A stretch of DNA of 16,688 nucleotides from an uncultured Clostridia bacterium (GCA_910585795.1 CAJUFV010000217.1:1-16688), one strand, 5' to 3'; shown: positions 1 to 6,190, counted from the first letter of the stretch. The notes: generated by a model not told the origin, from the sequence alone. Numbers and translations are program-made.

Positions 1-31
1 AAAATTTAATGAAATTTTTTTATGAAAAAAC

Positions 32-60
32 TTGAAAAATGCCCTTAAATTGTGTATAAT
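32..60 (+). promoter_or_regulatory. Housekeeping sigma-A type promoter (P1) of the S10 operon
   Basis: A TTGAAA -35 box at 32-37 and a perfect TATAAT -10 box at 55-60 are separated by 17 bases, the optimal spacing. Bases 1-31 are rich in A and T tracts and could act as an UP element for the alpha C-terminal domain. The expected transcription start is near 65-68. The next gene on this strand is rpsJ at 411, so transcripts would carry a leader of about 340 nt. This is a motif match by eye with no experimental support, but box quality and position at the head of a highly expressed operon make it convincing. Confidence 0.8.
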
Positions 61-270
61 GGTCATGTTGTGACTTATGTGAGCATGTTTTGGCATGCAA
101 ACATTTGATACTGACAAGCGATGAGGCGGGAGGTTGCGGCTCTTTGAAGCCGGTTTTTCCGCGGAGTGAGTCCGATTCAGGAAACCGGGCGGCAGTTAAG
201 TATTTTTGCATACTGTACCTATGATAAGACGCGGCCTGAAGGGCTGCGCGGGATACGTATGCGGTGAAAA

Positions 271-299
271 TTGACTAACTTTGCCCGAATCTATATAAG
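271..299 (+). promoter_or_regulatory. Possible second promoter (P2) upstream of rpsJ
   Basis: TTGACT (271-276) and TATAAG (294-299) each match the sigma-A consensus at five of six positions and are 17 bases apart. Transcription would start near 306 and leave a leader of about 105 nt. The -10 box lies inside the loop and 5' arm of the inverted repeat 284-308, so the same bases could instead be an attenuator read from P1. Sequence alone does not separate the two readings. Confidence 0.4.
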
Positions 300-312
300 C
301 GGTTCGGGTTTT
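284..312 (+). terminator. Candidate attenuator hairpin in the S10 leader
   Basis: CCCGAATC (284-291) pairs with GGTTCGGG (301-308) in eight base pairs including one G-U, with a nine-base loop. TTTT (309-312) follows, then CA and TTT. This resembles a weak intrinsic terminator between promoter P1 and rpsJ, so it would act by attenuation. The U tract is short and interrupted and the stem modest. An alternative pairing of 186-192 with 281-287 could open it, but that is speculation. The element overlaps the P2 candidate. Confidence 0.35.
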
Positions 313-410
313 CATTTAAGGGTGGTGCGAAACACCCGGCGGTGTGTGCAATTTTCTCTAAGCGCTGTCGTGCAGATTACAACACTATAATATTTCAAGG
401 AGGGAAAAGT

Positions 411-725
411 ATGGCAGCAAACCAGAAAATCAGAATCAAGTTGAAGGCTTATGACCACGTCGTTCTTGACCAGAGCGCCGAAAAGATTGTTGAGATTGCA
501 AAGAGAACAGGTGCCAAGGTATCAGGCCCTATTCCGCTTCCGACAGATAAGGAAGTAATCACAATCCTGAGAGCCGTTCATAAGTACAAGGATTCTCGTG
601 AGCAGTTCGAAAGAAGAACTCACAAAAGATTGATTGATATAGTTGTTCCTGGCGCGAAAACTATGGAATCGCTAATCAAGATAGATTTACCGGCTGGCGT
701 TGAAATCGACGTTATACAGAAGTAA
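411..725 (+). CDS. rpsJ: 30S ribosomal protein S10
   Basis: S10 is a protein of the small-subunit head. In other bacteria it also pairs with NusB in transcription antitermination. The product has 104 residues, the usual size, and shows the family signature around residues 45-70 (ILRAVHKYKDSREQFE followed by RRTHKRLIDI). The ATG at 411 is chosen because AAGGAGGG (397-404) sits six bases upstream. The reading frame extends back to 342, but those upstream codons lack a ribosome binding site and do not resemble S10. It is the first gene of the cluster, separated from rplC by a 110-base gap containing two hairpins. Confidence 0.98.
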   Translation: MAANQKIRIKLKAYDHVVLDQSAEKIVEIAKRTGAKVSGPIPLPTDKEVITILRAVHKYKDSREQFERRTHKRLIDIVVPGAKTMESLIKIDLPAGVEIDVIQK

Positions 726-739
726 ATCACTCAAAAAAA

Positions 740-809
740 TGCAGTAGTTTCGACCGCAAGCGGTCTCGACTATGATGCAGGTCAAGTTTCCGTCGGCTTT
801 TACGGAAAC
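740..809 (+). promoter_or_regulatory. Paired hairpins in the rpsJ-rplC intergenic region
   Basis: Two RNA hairpins occupy this gap. The first spans 740-779: GACCGC (752-757) faces GCGGTC (760-765), with outer pairings TAGT/ACTA (745-748 with 769-772) and TGCA/TGCA (740-743 with 776-779). The second is a perfect eight-pair stem, GTTTCCGT (786-793) with ACGGAAAC (802-809), and an eight-base loop. No U tract follows, so simple termination is unlikely. The rplC Shine-Dalgarno lies just downstream. Possible roles are RNA processing, mRNA stability or protein feedback; none is shown. Confidence 0.5.
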
Positions 810-835
810 CAATAACTGATTAAGGAGGAAAAATC

Positions 836-1462
836 ATGGAAAAAGCAATTTTAGGTACAAAGATTGGTATGACCCAAATCTTTGGAGAAGGCGGAGTAGT
901 TATTCCCGTAACAGTTGTTATGGCAGGCCCATGCGTTGTTACTCAGAAGAAGACTGTTGATACAGACGGCTATGAAGCTGTACAGGTTGGCTTTGGAGAT
1001 GTTAAGGAAAAGCATCTTAACAAGCCGCAGCTGGGTCACTTCAAAAAGGCAGACACTGCAAATAAAAAACATGTCAGAGAGTTCAGACTGGATGATATTT
1101 CAGGTATGAATGTGGGCGATGAAATCAAGGCTGACATTTTCGCGGCCGGAGATAAGGTGGACGTGAGCGGTATTTCAAAGGGTAAAGGCTTTGCCGGCCC
1201 GATGAAGCATGGTCTTCACAGAGGTCCTATGACTCACGGTTCCAAGAGTAAGAGAGTTTCCGGTTCAATGGGTATGTGCTCTAACCCAGGACGCGTGTTC
1301 AAGGGTAAGGTACTTCCGGGACACATGGGTGTTCAAAAAGTTACAGTCCAGAATCTTGAGGTTGTTAAAATTGACGCTGAACAGAATTTAATTCTGGTAA
1401 AGGGAGCAATCCCCGGAAGCAAGGGCGGACTTGTTACAATCAGAAACAGCGTAAAGGCATAA
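836..1462 (+). CDS. rplC: 50S ribosomal protein L3
   Basis: L3 is an early-assembling large-subunit protein whose central extension reaches towards the peptidyl transferase centre. The 208-residue product starts MEKAILGTKIGMTQIF and carries the family core SKGKGFAG (114-121), PGRVFKGK (151-158) and VTVQNLEVV (169-177). The extension between residues 121 and 150 reads unlike the forms I remember: the stretch usually containing conserved His and Pro before GSMG is GSKSKRVSGSMG here. Start at 836 is supported by AAGGAGG 8-9 bases upstream. It is followed by rplD after 28 bases. Length is normal and there is no sign of frameshift. Confidence 0.98.
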   Translation: MEKAILGTKIGMTQIFGEGGVVIPVTVVMAGPCVVTQKKTVDTDGYEAVQVGFGDVKEKHLNKPQLGHFKKADTANKKHVREFRLDDISGMNVGDEIKADIFAAGDKVDVSGISKGKGFAGPMKHGLHRGPMTHGSKSKRVSGSMGMCSNPGRVFKGKVLPGHMGVQKVTVQNLEVVKIDAEQNLILVKGAIPGSKGGLVTIRNSVKA

Positions 1463-1490
1463 TCAGGATTATTGGAAAGGAGGAAATATA

Positions 1491-2144
1491 ATGGCTAAAG
1501 TGGCTTTATATAACATGGAAGGCGCAAAGACGGGCGATATGGAAGTTTCAGACGCTATCTTTGCTGCTGAAGTGAATGAAACAGTTTTGCATCAGGTAGT
1601 TGTTAACTATCTTGCGAATCAGAGACAAGGCACACAGTCCACAAAAACACGTACAGAAGTACGCGGCGGCGGAATTAAGCCTTGGAGACAGAAGGGTACA
1701 GGCCGTGCGAGACAGGGCAGTATCAGAGCGCCTCAGTGGACAGGCGGCGGCGTGGCTCTTGGTCCTAAGCCGAGAAGCTACAGATTCAGCGTTAACAAGC
1801 AGGTAAAGAGACTTGCTTTAAGAAGCGCTCTTTCAGCTAAGTATGCTGATTATAAGGTGTTCGTTATAGACGAGCTTAAGCTTGATGAAATTAAGACTGC
1901 AAAAATTGTTAATCTTTTGAAAGGGCTTGAGGTTAATACAAAAGCTCTTATCGTAACAGACCTTGCGGACGAGAATGTTTATAAGTCCGCGAGAAATATA
2001 AAGGGTGTTTCTGTAACACCGTCGGCTAAGATGGAGGGTGGCGAGCATAAGGCTGGAGCTATCAATGTGTATGATATTCTGAGTCATGATGCGCTTATTC
2101 TTTCAAAAGAAGCCGTAGCGAATATTGAGGAGGTGCTTGCATAA
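1491..2144 (+). CDS. rplD: 50S ribosomal protein L4
   Basis: L4 binds 23S rRNA domain I and sends a loop into the polypeptide exit tunnel. In Escherichia coli it also represses the S10 operon, but that has not been shown for Gram-positive bacteria. The product has 217 residues, slightly longer than the common 206-207. The tunnel-loop region at about 58-88 is clear, with RGGGIKPWRQKGTGRARQGS followed by APQWTGGG. AAGGAGG lies upstream of the ATG. Its TAA stop shares one base with the rplW start (TAATG), which suggests translational coupling between L4 and L23. Confidence 0.97.
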   Translation: MAKVALYNMEGAKTGDMEVSDAIFAAEVNETVLHQVVVNYLANQRQGTQSTKTRTEVRGGGIKPWRQKGTGRARQGSIRAPQWTGGGVALGPKPRSYRFSVNKQVKRLALRSALSAKYADYKVFVIDELKLDEIKTAKIVNLLKGLEVNTKALIVTDLADENVYKSARNIKGVSVTPSAKMEGGEHKAGAINVYDILSHDALILSKEAVANIEEVLA

Positions 2145-2446
2145 TGAATTCATATGATATTCTTAAAAGACCAATCATCTCTGAACGCAGTATGGAAACG
2201 GTTCTTGACAGAGAGGGTAACGAAATAAAGAAGTATACCTTTGAAGTACCGAAGACTGCGAATAAGATTGAAATAAAGAAGGCTGTTGAAGAAGTATTTG
2301 GCGTTAAGGTTGCAAAGGTAAACACAATGAACGTTCTTGGCAAGGTTAAGAGAATGGGCAGAACAGAAGGCAGACGTCCTTCGTGGAAAAAGGCCGTTGT
2401 AACTCTTACAGATGACAGCAAGACGATTGAGTTTTTTGACATTTAA
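2144..2446 (+). CDS. rplW: 50S ribosomal protein L23
   Basis: L23 sits at the exit of the nascent-chain tunnel and is the docking site for trigger factor and the signal recognition particle in characterised bacteria. The product has 100 residues, the normal size. It opens with YDILKRPIISERSM, a typical L23 start, and includes the conserved FGVKVAKVNT stretch (residues 50-59) and a basic GRTEGRRPSWKKA segment near 72-84. The start overlaps the rplD stop by one base. GAGGAGGTG-like sequence at the end of rplD provides the ribosome binding site. rplB follows after 37 bases. Confidence 0.97.
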   Translation: MNSYDILKRPIISERSMETVLDREGNEIKKYTFEVPKTANKIEIKKAVEEVFGVKVAKVNTMNVLGKVKRMGRTEGRRPSWKKAVVTLTDDSKTIEFFDI

Positions 2447-2483
2447 TCGGTATAAATTATAAAGATAAGGAGAGTAAAGGATA

Positions 2484-3317
2484 ATGGCACTTAAAAAGTA
2501 TAATCCTACTTCGCCTGCCAGAAGATTTATGACAGTTTCAGACTTCGCGGAAGTTACAAAGAAGTCGCCTGAGCGTTCACTTCTTGCAAAGAAGGATAAG
2601 CACGCGGGAAGAAACTCATACGGCAGAATCACTGTTCGTCACAGAGGCGGCGGCAACAGAAGAAAGTACAGAATTATAGATTTCAAGAGAAATAAAGACG
2701 GTATTCCGGCAACAGTTATCGGCATAGAGTATGACCCGAACAGAAGCGCAAATATTGCTCTTATTCAGTATGAAGACGGTGAAAAGGCGTATATTATCGC
2801 TCCGGTTGGTCTTACAGACGGAGATGTTGTAGTATCAGGAGAAGGCGCTGATATTAAGCCGGGTAATGCTTTGTTTATAAAGGATATTCCTGTAGGTACA
2901 CTGATTCATAATGTTGAATTGTATCCGGGTAAAGGCGCTCAGCTTGTAAGAAGCGCGGGTAACAGCGCTCAGCTTATGGCTAAGGAAGATAAGTACGCTC
3001 AGGTTAAGCTTCCGTCAGGTGAAGTTAGAATGGTGCGTATTGATTGTAAAGCTACAATTGGTATTGTAGGAAATCAGGAGCATTCAAACATTTCTATCGG
3101 TAAAGCCGGCAGAAAGCGTCATATGGGGTGGAGACCTACAGTGCGAGGCGTAGTCATGAACCCGAATGACCACCCGCACGGCGGTGGTGAGGGTAAATCA
3201 CCAATCGGACGTCCGGCACCGGTTACTCCATGGGGTAAGCCAGCGCTTGGTCTTAAGACAAGAAAGAAGAAGAGCAGAACTGACAAGTTCATTGTAAAGA
3301 GAAGAAACTCTAAATAA
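2484..3317 (+). CDS. rplB: 50S ribosomal protein L2
   Basis: L2 is needed for subunit association and lies close to the peptidyl transferase centre. The 277-residue product shows the basic N-terminal region with RHRGGGNRRKYR (52-63), an OB-like core, and the hallmark NPNDHPHGGGEG (226-237). H230 in that segment corresponds to the essential His229 of E. coli. The C-terminus is strongly basic (TRKKKSRTDKFIVKRR). AAGGAGAG lies ahead of the ATG. The gene is the expected length with no missing motif. Confidence 0.98.
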   Translation: MALKKYNPTSPARRFMTVSDFAEVTKKSPERSLLAKKDKHAGRNSYGRITVRHRGGGNRRKYRIIDFKRNKDGIPATVIGIEYDPNRSANIALIQYEDGEKAYIIAPVGLTDGDVVVSGEGADIKPGNALFIKDIPVGTLIHNVELYPGKGAQLVRSAGNSAQLMAKEDKYAQVKLPSGEVRMVRIDCKATIGIVGNQEHSNISIGKAGRKRHMGWRPTVRGVVMNPNDHPHGGGEGKSPIGRPAPVTPWGKPALGLKTRKKKSRTDKFIVKRRNSK

Positions 3318-3347
3318 TTATTGATAGATTGAAAGGAGGAAGATTTA

Positions 3348-3620
3348 ATGGGCAGATCACTTAAAAAGGGACCTTTCGTAGAAGAACGTTTAATAAAGAG
3401 AATTGATGCTATGAATGCTGCAAATGAGAAAAAGGTCGTTAAAACTTGGTCAAGAGCTTCCACAATTTTCCCTGAAATGGTTGGACACACAATTGCGGTT
3501 CATGATGGCAGAAAGCATGTTCCTGTGTTTATCAGCGAGGATATGGTAGGTCACAGACTTGGTGAATTTGCACCGACAAGAACCTATAAGGGTCACGCCG
3601 GAGCAAAGACAAGCAGATAA
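3348..3620 (+). CDS. rpsS: 30S ribosomal protein S19
   Basis: S19 is located in the small-subunit head, forms a complex with S13 and contacts the central bridges to the large subunit. The 90-residue product is full length, with SLKKGPFV at the N-terminus, WSRASTIFPEMVGHTIAVHDG in the middle, and GEFAPTRTYKGHA near the C-terminus, all family hallmarks. AAAGGAGGA precedes the ATG. A 67-base gap to rplV contains a small hairpin, GGGAT with ATCCC at 3645-3657, without a following U tract. Confidence 0.97.
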   Translation: MGRSLKKGPFVEERLIKRIDAMNAANEKKVVKTWSRASTIFPEMVGHTIAVHDGRKHVPVFISEDMVGHRLGEFAPTRTYKGHAGAKTSR

Positions 3621-3687
3621 TATCATTTAACAAAGATTTTAAGAGGGATTAAATCCCGTTACAATTATTGCAAAAGGAGGAATCCAC

Positions 3688-4026
3688 ATGGAAGCACGTG
3701 CAGTGTTAAGATATGCTCGTATTTCACCGAGAAAGGTGAAGATTGTGCTTGATTTGATAAGAAATAAGCCTGCAAACGTTGCGAAGGGTATTCTTGATAA
3801 TACTCCAAAGGCAGCAAGCGAGTATTTGAAAAAGCTTCTTGCGTCAGCCGTTGCAAACGCAGAAAACAATCATGATATGGATAAGAATAAATTATACGTT
3901 GCAGAATGTTATGCAACACAGGGTCCTACTTTAAAGAGAATACAGCCGCATGCTCAGGGCAGAGCGTTTAAGATTTTAAAGAGAACCAGCCATATCACTT
4001 TAGTATTAAAGGAAATGGAAGACTAA
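3688..4026 (+). CDS. rplV: 50S ribosomal protein L22
   Basis: L22 binds all six domains of 23S rRNA and its long beta-hairpin lines the exit tunnel at the constriction, where macrolide-resistance changes arise. The product has 112 residues. The N-terminus carries RYARISPRKVKIV (8-20) and the hairpin region ends in QPHAQGRAFKILKRTSHITL. No insertion or deletion in the tunnel loop is obvious. AAAGGAGGA lies upstream of the ATG. It is followed closely by rpsC, 19 bases later. Confidence 0.97.
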   Translation: MEARAVLRYARISPRKVKIVLDLIRNKPANVAKGILDNTPKAASEYLKKLLASAVANAENNHDMDKNKLYVAECYATQGPTLKRIQPHAQGRAFKILKRTSHITLVLKEMED

Positions 4027-4045
4027 TCGAAAAGGAGGTTCACTC

Positions 4046-4774
4046 ATGGGACAGAAAGTTAACCCGCATGGACTTAGAGTCGGTGTTATAAAAGACTGGG
4101 ATTCTACATGGATTGCAGGTAAAAAGGATTTTGGAGACCAGTTGGTTGAAGATTATAATATAAGAAAGTTTATAAAAAAAGCTTGCTATGATGCAGGTAT
4201 CGCAAAGATTGGCATTGAAAGAAAGCAGAATAAAGTTTTCATAACAATCCATGCAGCTAAGCCGGGTATCATTATCGGCCGTGGCGGCGCTGAGATTGAC
4301 AAGCTGAAAACTCAGATAGAAAAGCTTACTTCAAAGACAGTCAATGTAAATATTATGGAGGTTAAGACTCCTGATACAAACGCGCAGCTTGTTGCGGAAA
4401 ATATTGCCGCGCAGCTTGAAAGACGTATTTCATTCAGACGTGCTATGAAGCAGGTTATGGGCAGAGCAATGCGTCTTGGTGTTAAGGGTATTAAGACGTC
4501 GGTTGCAGGTCGTGTGGGCGGCGCTGAAATCGCAAGAACAGAGCAGTATCATGAGGGTACAATCCCTCTTCAGACCTTGAGAGCAGATATTGATTATGGC
4601 TTTGCGGAAGCTCATACAACATACGGTATTCTTGGTGTTAAGGTTTGGATATACAAGGGTGAGATTCTGAACGTCGCAGACGGAAGAAGAAAGGAAGCTG
4701 CCGCTCAGGCTGCTGACAACAGACGCGATAACAGAAGACGCTCTGACAGAAGACAGAAGGGAGGCAGAGCCTAA
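4046..4774 (+). CDS. rpsC: 30S ribosomal protein S3
   Basis: S3 lies at the mRNA entry channel and contributes to mRNA helicase activity in the ribosome. The product has 242 residues. It starts with the family signature MGQKVNPHGLRVG, has a KH domain with a GRGG loop (residues 78-81), and the C-terminal S3 domain with the GVKGIKTSVAGRVGGAEIAR region. The last 30 residues form a charged Arg/Asp-rich tail (NRRDNRRRSDRRQKGGRA), variable in the family. AAGGAGGT precedes the ATG. The stop overlaps the rplP start as TAATG. Confidence 0.98.
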   Translation: MGQKVNPHGLRVGVIKDWDSTWIAGKKDFGDQLVEDYNIRKFIKKACYDAGIAKIGIERKQNKVFITIHAAKPGIIIGRGGAEIDKLKTQIEKLTSKTVNVNIMEVKTPDTNAQLVAENIAAQLERRISFRRAMKQVMGRAMRLGVKGIKTSVAGRVGGAEIARTEQYHEGTIPLQTLRADIDYGFAEAHTTYGILGVKVWIYKGEILNVADGRRKEAAAQAADNRRDNRRRSDRRQKGGRA

Positions 4775-5196
4775 TGTTATTGCCAAAGAGAGTTAAATAC
4801 AGAAGAGTTATGCGCGGCAGAATGAAGGGTAAGGCAACACGCGGTAACGTTGTATCAAACGGTCAGTTTGGTTTACAGGCATTGGAGCCTGCATGGATTA
4901 CTTCCAGACAAATCGAAGCGGCCCGTATCGCCATGACAAGATATACAAAGCGTGGCGGTCAGGTATGGATTAAGATTTTCCCTGATAAGCCGGTAACAAG
5001 AAAGCCTGCTGAAACTCGAATGGGTTCAGGTAAGGGCGCTCCTGAGTACTGGGTAGCAGTTGTAAAGCCTGGCAGAATTCTTTTTGAGATGGCAGGCGTA
5101 AGCGAAGAAGTGGCAAGAGAGGCTATGCGTCTTGCTATGCACAAGCTTCCTATTAAGTGTAAGTTTGTGACACGTCAAGCAGAGGATGGTGAATAA
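4774..5196 (+). CDS. rplP: 50S ribosomal protein L16
   Basis: L16 helps place the A-site tRNA and the acceptor arm near the peptidyl transferase centre. The product has 140 residues. It shows MLLPKRVKYRR at the N-terminus and the conserved PVTRKPAETRMGSGKGAPEYWVAVVKPGRI region (about 70-99). The ATG shares its first base with the rpsC stop, so translation is probably coupled; GAAGGGAGG at the end of rpsC serves as ribosome binding site. rpmC begins two bases after the stop. Confidence 0.97.
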   Translation: MLLPKRVKYRRVMRGRMKGKATRGNVVSNGQFGLQALEPAWITSRQIEAARIAMTRYTKRGGQVWIKIFPDKPVTRKPAETRMGSGKGAPEYWVAVVKPGRILFEMAGVSEEVAREAMRLAMHKLPIKCKFVTRQAEDGE

Positions 5197-5198
5197 GA

Positions 5199-5402
5199 AT
5201 GAAAGTAAATGAGCTAAGAGATTTATCAACGGCTGAATTGGAAGAAAAGCTTGCGGAGAGCAAGCAGGAGCTTTTCAACTTGAGATTTCAACACGCTATT
5301 AACCAATTGGAAAATCCAAAGAGAATTGGTGATGTAAAAAAGACTATCGCTCGTATACTGACCATCATTCATGAAAGAGAACTGCAAGGCAGTGCTATGT
5401 AA
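5199..5402 (+). CDS. rpmC: 50S ribosomal protein L29
   Basis: L29 is a small two-helix protein near the tunnel exit beside L23. The product has 67 residues, with MKVNELRDLSTAELEEKL and the signature FNLRFQHAINQLENPKRI, which is diagnostic. The start is two bases after the rplP stop and has only a weak Shine-Dalgarno (GAGGATGGTG inside the end of rplP), so it probably depends on ribosomes finishing L16. It is followed by a 115-base gap with two strong hairpins. Confidence 0.96.
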   Translation: MKVNELRDLSTAELEEKLAESKQELFNLRFQHAINQLENPKRIGDVKKTIARILTIIHERELQGSAM

Positions 5403-5452
5403 CATGTTAACGCTTGTTTAAACATGTATAATTACCCGAAGTTAGGGTAATT
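5402..5452 (+). promoter_or_regulatory. Two consecutive hairpins after rpmC
   Basis: ACATGTT (5402-5408) pairs with AACATGT (5421-5427) around a 12-base loop. Three bases downstream, AATTACCC (5430-5437) pairs perfectly with GGGTAATT (5445-5452) around a seven-base loop. No run of T follows, so neither is a standard terminator. They could mark a processing site, protect a 3' end or bind a regulatory protein. Function unknown. Confidence 0.5.
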
Positions 5453-5457
5453 GACGA

Positions 5458-5466
5458 TGTTATAAT
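5458..5466 (+). promoter_or_regulatory. Possible extended -10 promoter before rpsQ
   Basis: TGTTATAAT combines the TGn extension with a perfect TATAAT hexamer (5461-5466). There is no credible -35 box 16-18 bases upstream, where the hairpin 5430-5452 lies instead. A start near 5473 would leave about 45 bases of leader before the rpsQ GTG. Extended -10 promoters can work without a -35 box, but chance matches are common in AT-rich gaps. Confidence 0.3.
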
Positions 5467-5488
5467 TAAGAGCAGATAGAAAGTTAAG

Positions 5489-5513
5489 AAGTGATGTGCG
5501 GAAGGAGGCACTT
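5489..5513 (+). promoter_or_regulatory. Hairpin presenting the rpsQ Shine-Dalgarno
   Basis: AAGTG (5489-5493) can pair with CACTT (5509-5513), or GTGC (5496-5499) with GCAC (5508-5511). In both forms AAGGAG (5502-5507) is in the loop, and the last G of the Shine-Dalgarno is at or beside the stem. This may modulate rather than block initiation at the GTG start. The stems are short. Confidence 0.3.
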
Positions 5514-5517
5514 ATCT

Positions 5518-5775
5518 GTGGAAGAAAGAAACAGACGTAAGGTAAAAATCGGTAAAGTAGTAAGCAATAAAATGGATAAAACAATTGTTGTTGCTATTGA
5601 AGAAAACAGAAAGCATCCGCTTTACGGCAAGATTGTAAAGAACACCTACAAGCTTAAGGCGCATGATGAAGAAAATACATGCTCTATCGGCGATAAGGTA
5701 AAGGTTATGGAAACAAGACCTTTATCAAGAGATAAGAGATGGAGACTTGTTGAAATAGTAGAAAAGGTTAAATAA
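5518..5775 (+). CDS. rpsQ: 30S ribosomal protein S17
   Basis: S17 is an OB-fold primary binder of the 16S rRNA 5' domain. From the GTG at 5518 the product has 85 residues, the usual size, starting MEERNRRKVKIG and ending with the signature RPLSRDKRWRLVEI. GTG is chosen because AAGGAGG (5502-5508) lies nine bases upstream. The open frame continues back to 5491, but that would put the Shine-Dalgarno inside the gene and add an N-terminus unlike S17. The ribosome binding site itself sits in the loop of a small hairpin (see separate entry). Confidence 0.95.
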   Translation: MEERNRRKVKIGKVVSNKMDKTIVVAIEENRKHPLYGKIVKNTYKLKAHDEENTCSIGDKVKVMETRPLSRDKRWRLVEIVEKVK

Positions 5776-5805
5776 TATAGCATCCCAAAGAAGGAGGAAG
5801 TTGGA

Positions 5806-6174
5806 ATGATTCAACAACAAACACTTTTGAAGGTTGCTGACAATACGGGTGCAAAGGAAGTTATGTGTATCCGTGTAATGGGCGGCAGCAGAAAAAGATA
5901 TGCAGCAGTTGGCGACGAAATCATTTGCAGTGTCAAAAAGGCAACACCGGGCGGCGTTGTGAAAAAAGGTGACGTTGTAAAGGCTGTTGTAGTCAGAACA
6001 GTTAAAGAGTCAAAACGTGCTGACGGTTCATATATCAGATTTGATGAGAACGCAGCAGTTATCGTAAGAGATGACAAAAACCCGAGAGGTACTCGTATTT
6101 TTGGCCCTGTTGCCAGAGAGCTTAGGGATAAAGAATACATGAAGATACTATCATTGGCTCCGGAAGTTCTTTAA
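5806..6174 (+). CDS. rplN: 50S ribosomal protein L14
   Basis: L14 forms inter-subunit bridges and is the target of the silencing factor RsfS in other bacteria. The product has 122 residues, the standard length. It starts MIQQQTLLKVADNTGAKE and contains CIRVMGGS, the YAAVGDEI segment, the basic KKGDVVKAVVVR strand and DKNPRGTRIFGPVARELR, all typical. AAGGAGG (5791-5797) precedes the ATG by eight bases. It opens the spc block, 30 bases after rpsQ, with no separate promoter visible between them. Confidence 0.98.
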   Translation: MIQQQTLLKVADNTGAKEVMCIRVMGGSRKRYAAVGDEIICSVKKATPGGVVKKGDVVKAVVVRTVKESKRADGSYIRFDENAAVIVRDDKNPRGTRIFGPVARELRDKEYMKILSLAPEVL

Positions 6175-6190
6175 TTAAGGAGGTATTACA

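Larger units (their letters stand above)
67..410 (+). promoter_or_regulatory. Long structured 5' leader of the S10 operon, no gene
   Basis: No coding gene is visible here. By-eye pairings on the transcript are: 83-87 with 94-98; 137-141 with 148-152; 150-156 with 182-188, enclosing a small CGGA/TCCG hairpin at 162-174; 199-203 with 210-214; 230-236 with 242-248 (seven pairs, one wobble); 284-291 with 301-308; and 320-324 with 333-337, or alternatively 332-336 with 341-345. The arms at 137-152 and 150-188 exclude each other, as do the two around 333. The leader ends in an AAGGAGGG Shine-Dalgarno at 397-404. A regulatory role, such as ribosomal-protein feedback, is inferred and no known leader family was recognised. 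Confidence 0.5.

Noticed and set aside
121..147. Eight-codon open frame in the leader (ATG at 121, TGA at 145-147) as a leader peptide.
   Set aside because: There is no Shine-Dalgarno in front of it and no run of regulatory codons.
20..211. Minus-strand open frame of 63 codons across promoter P1 and the leader.
   Set aside because: No ribosome binding site, no family resemblance, and it overlaps the strong promoter and leader hairpins.
319..330. AGGGTGGT in the leader resembles the conserved T-box sequence of tRNA-sensing riboswitches.
   Set aside because: The match ends after eight bases (GCGAA instead of ACCGCG), the terminator-like stem lies before rather than after it, I could not find a convincing stem I, and rpsJ is not a usual T-box target.
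386..391. TATAAT just upstream of rpsJ as a further promoter.
   Set aside because: The matching -35 position (363-368, CGCTGT) is poor, and a start near 398 would begin inside the Shine-Dalgarno.
2150..2632. Minus-strand open frame of 160 codons opposite rplW and rplB.
   Set aside because: It is antisense to two certain ribosomal genes and its translation has no recognisable domain; it reflects their codon pattern.
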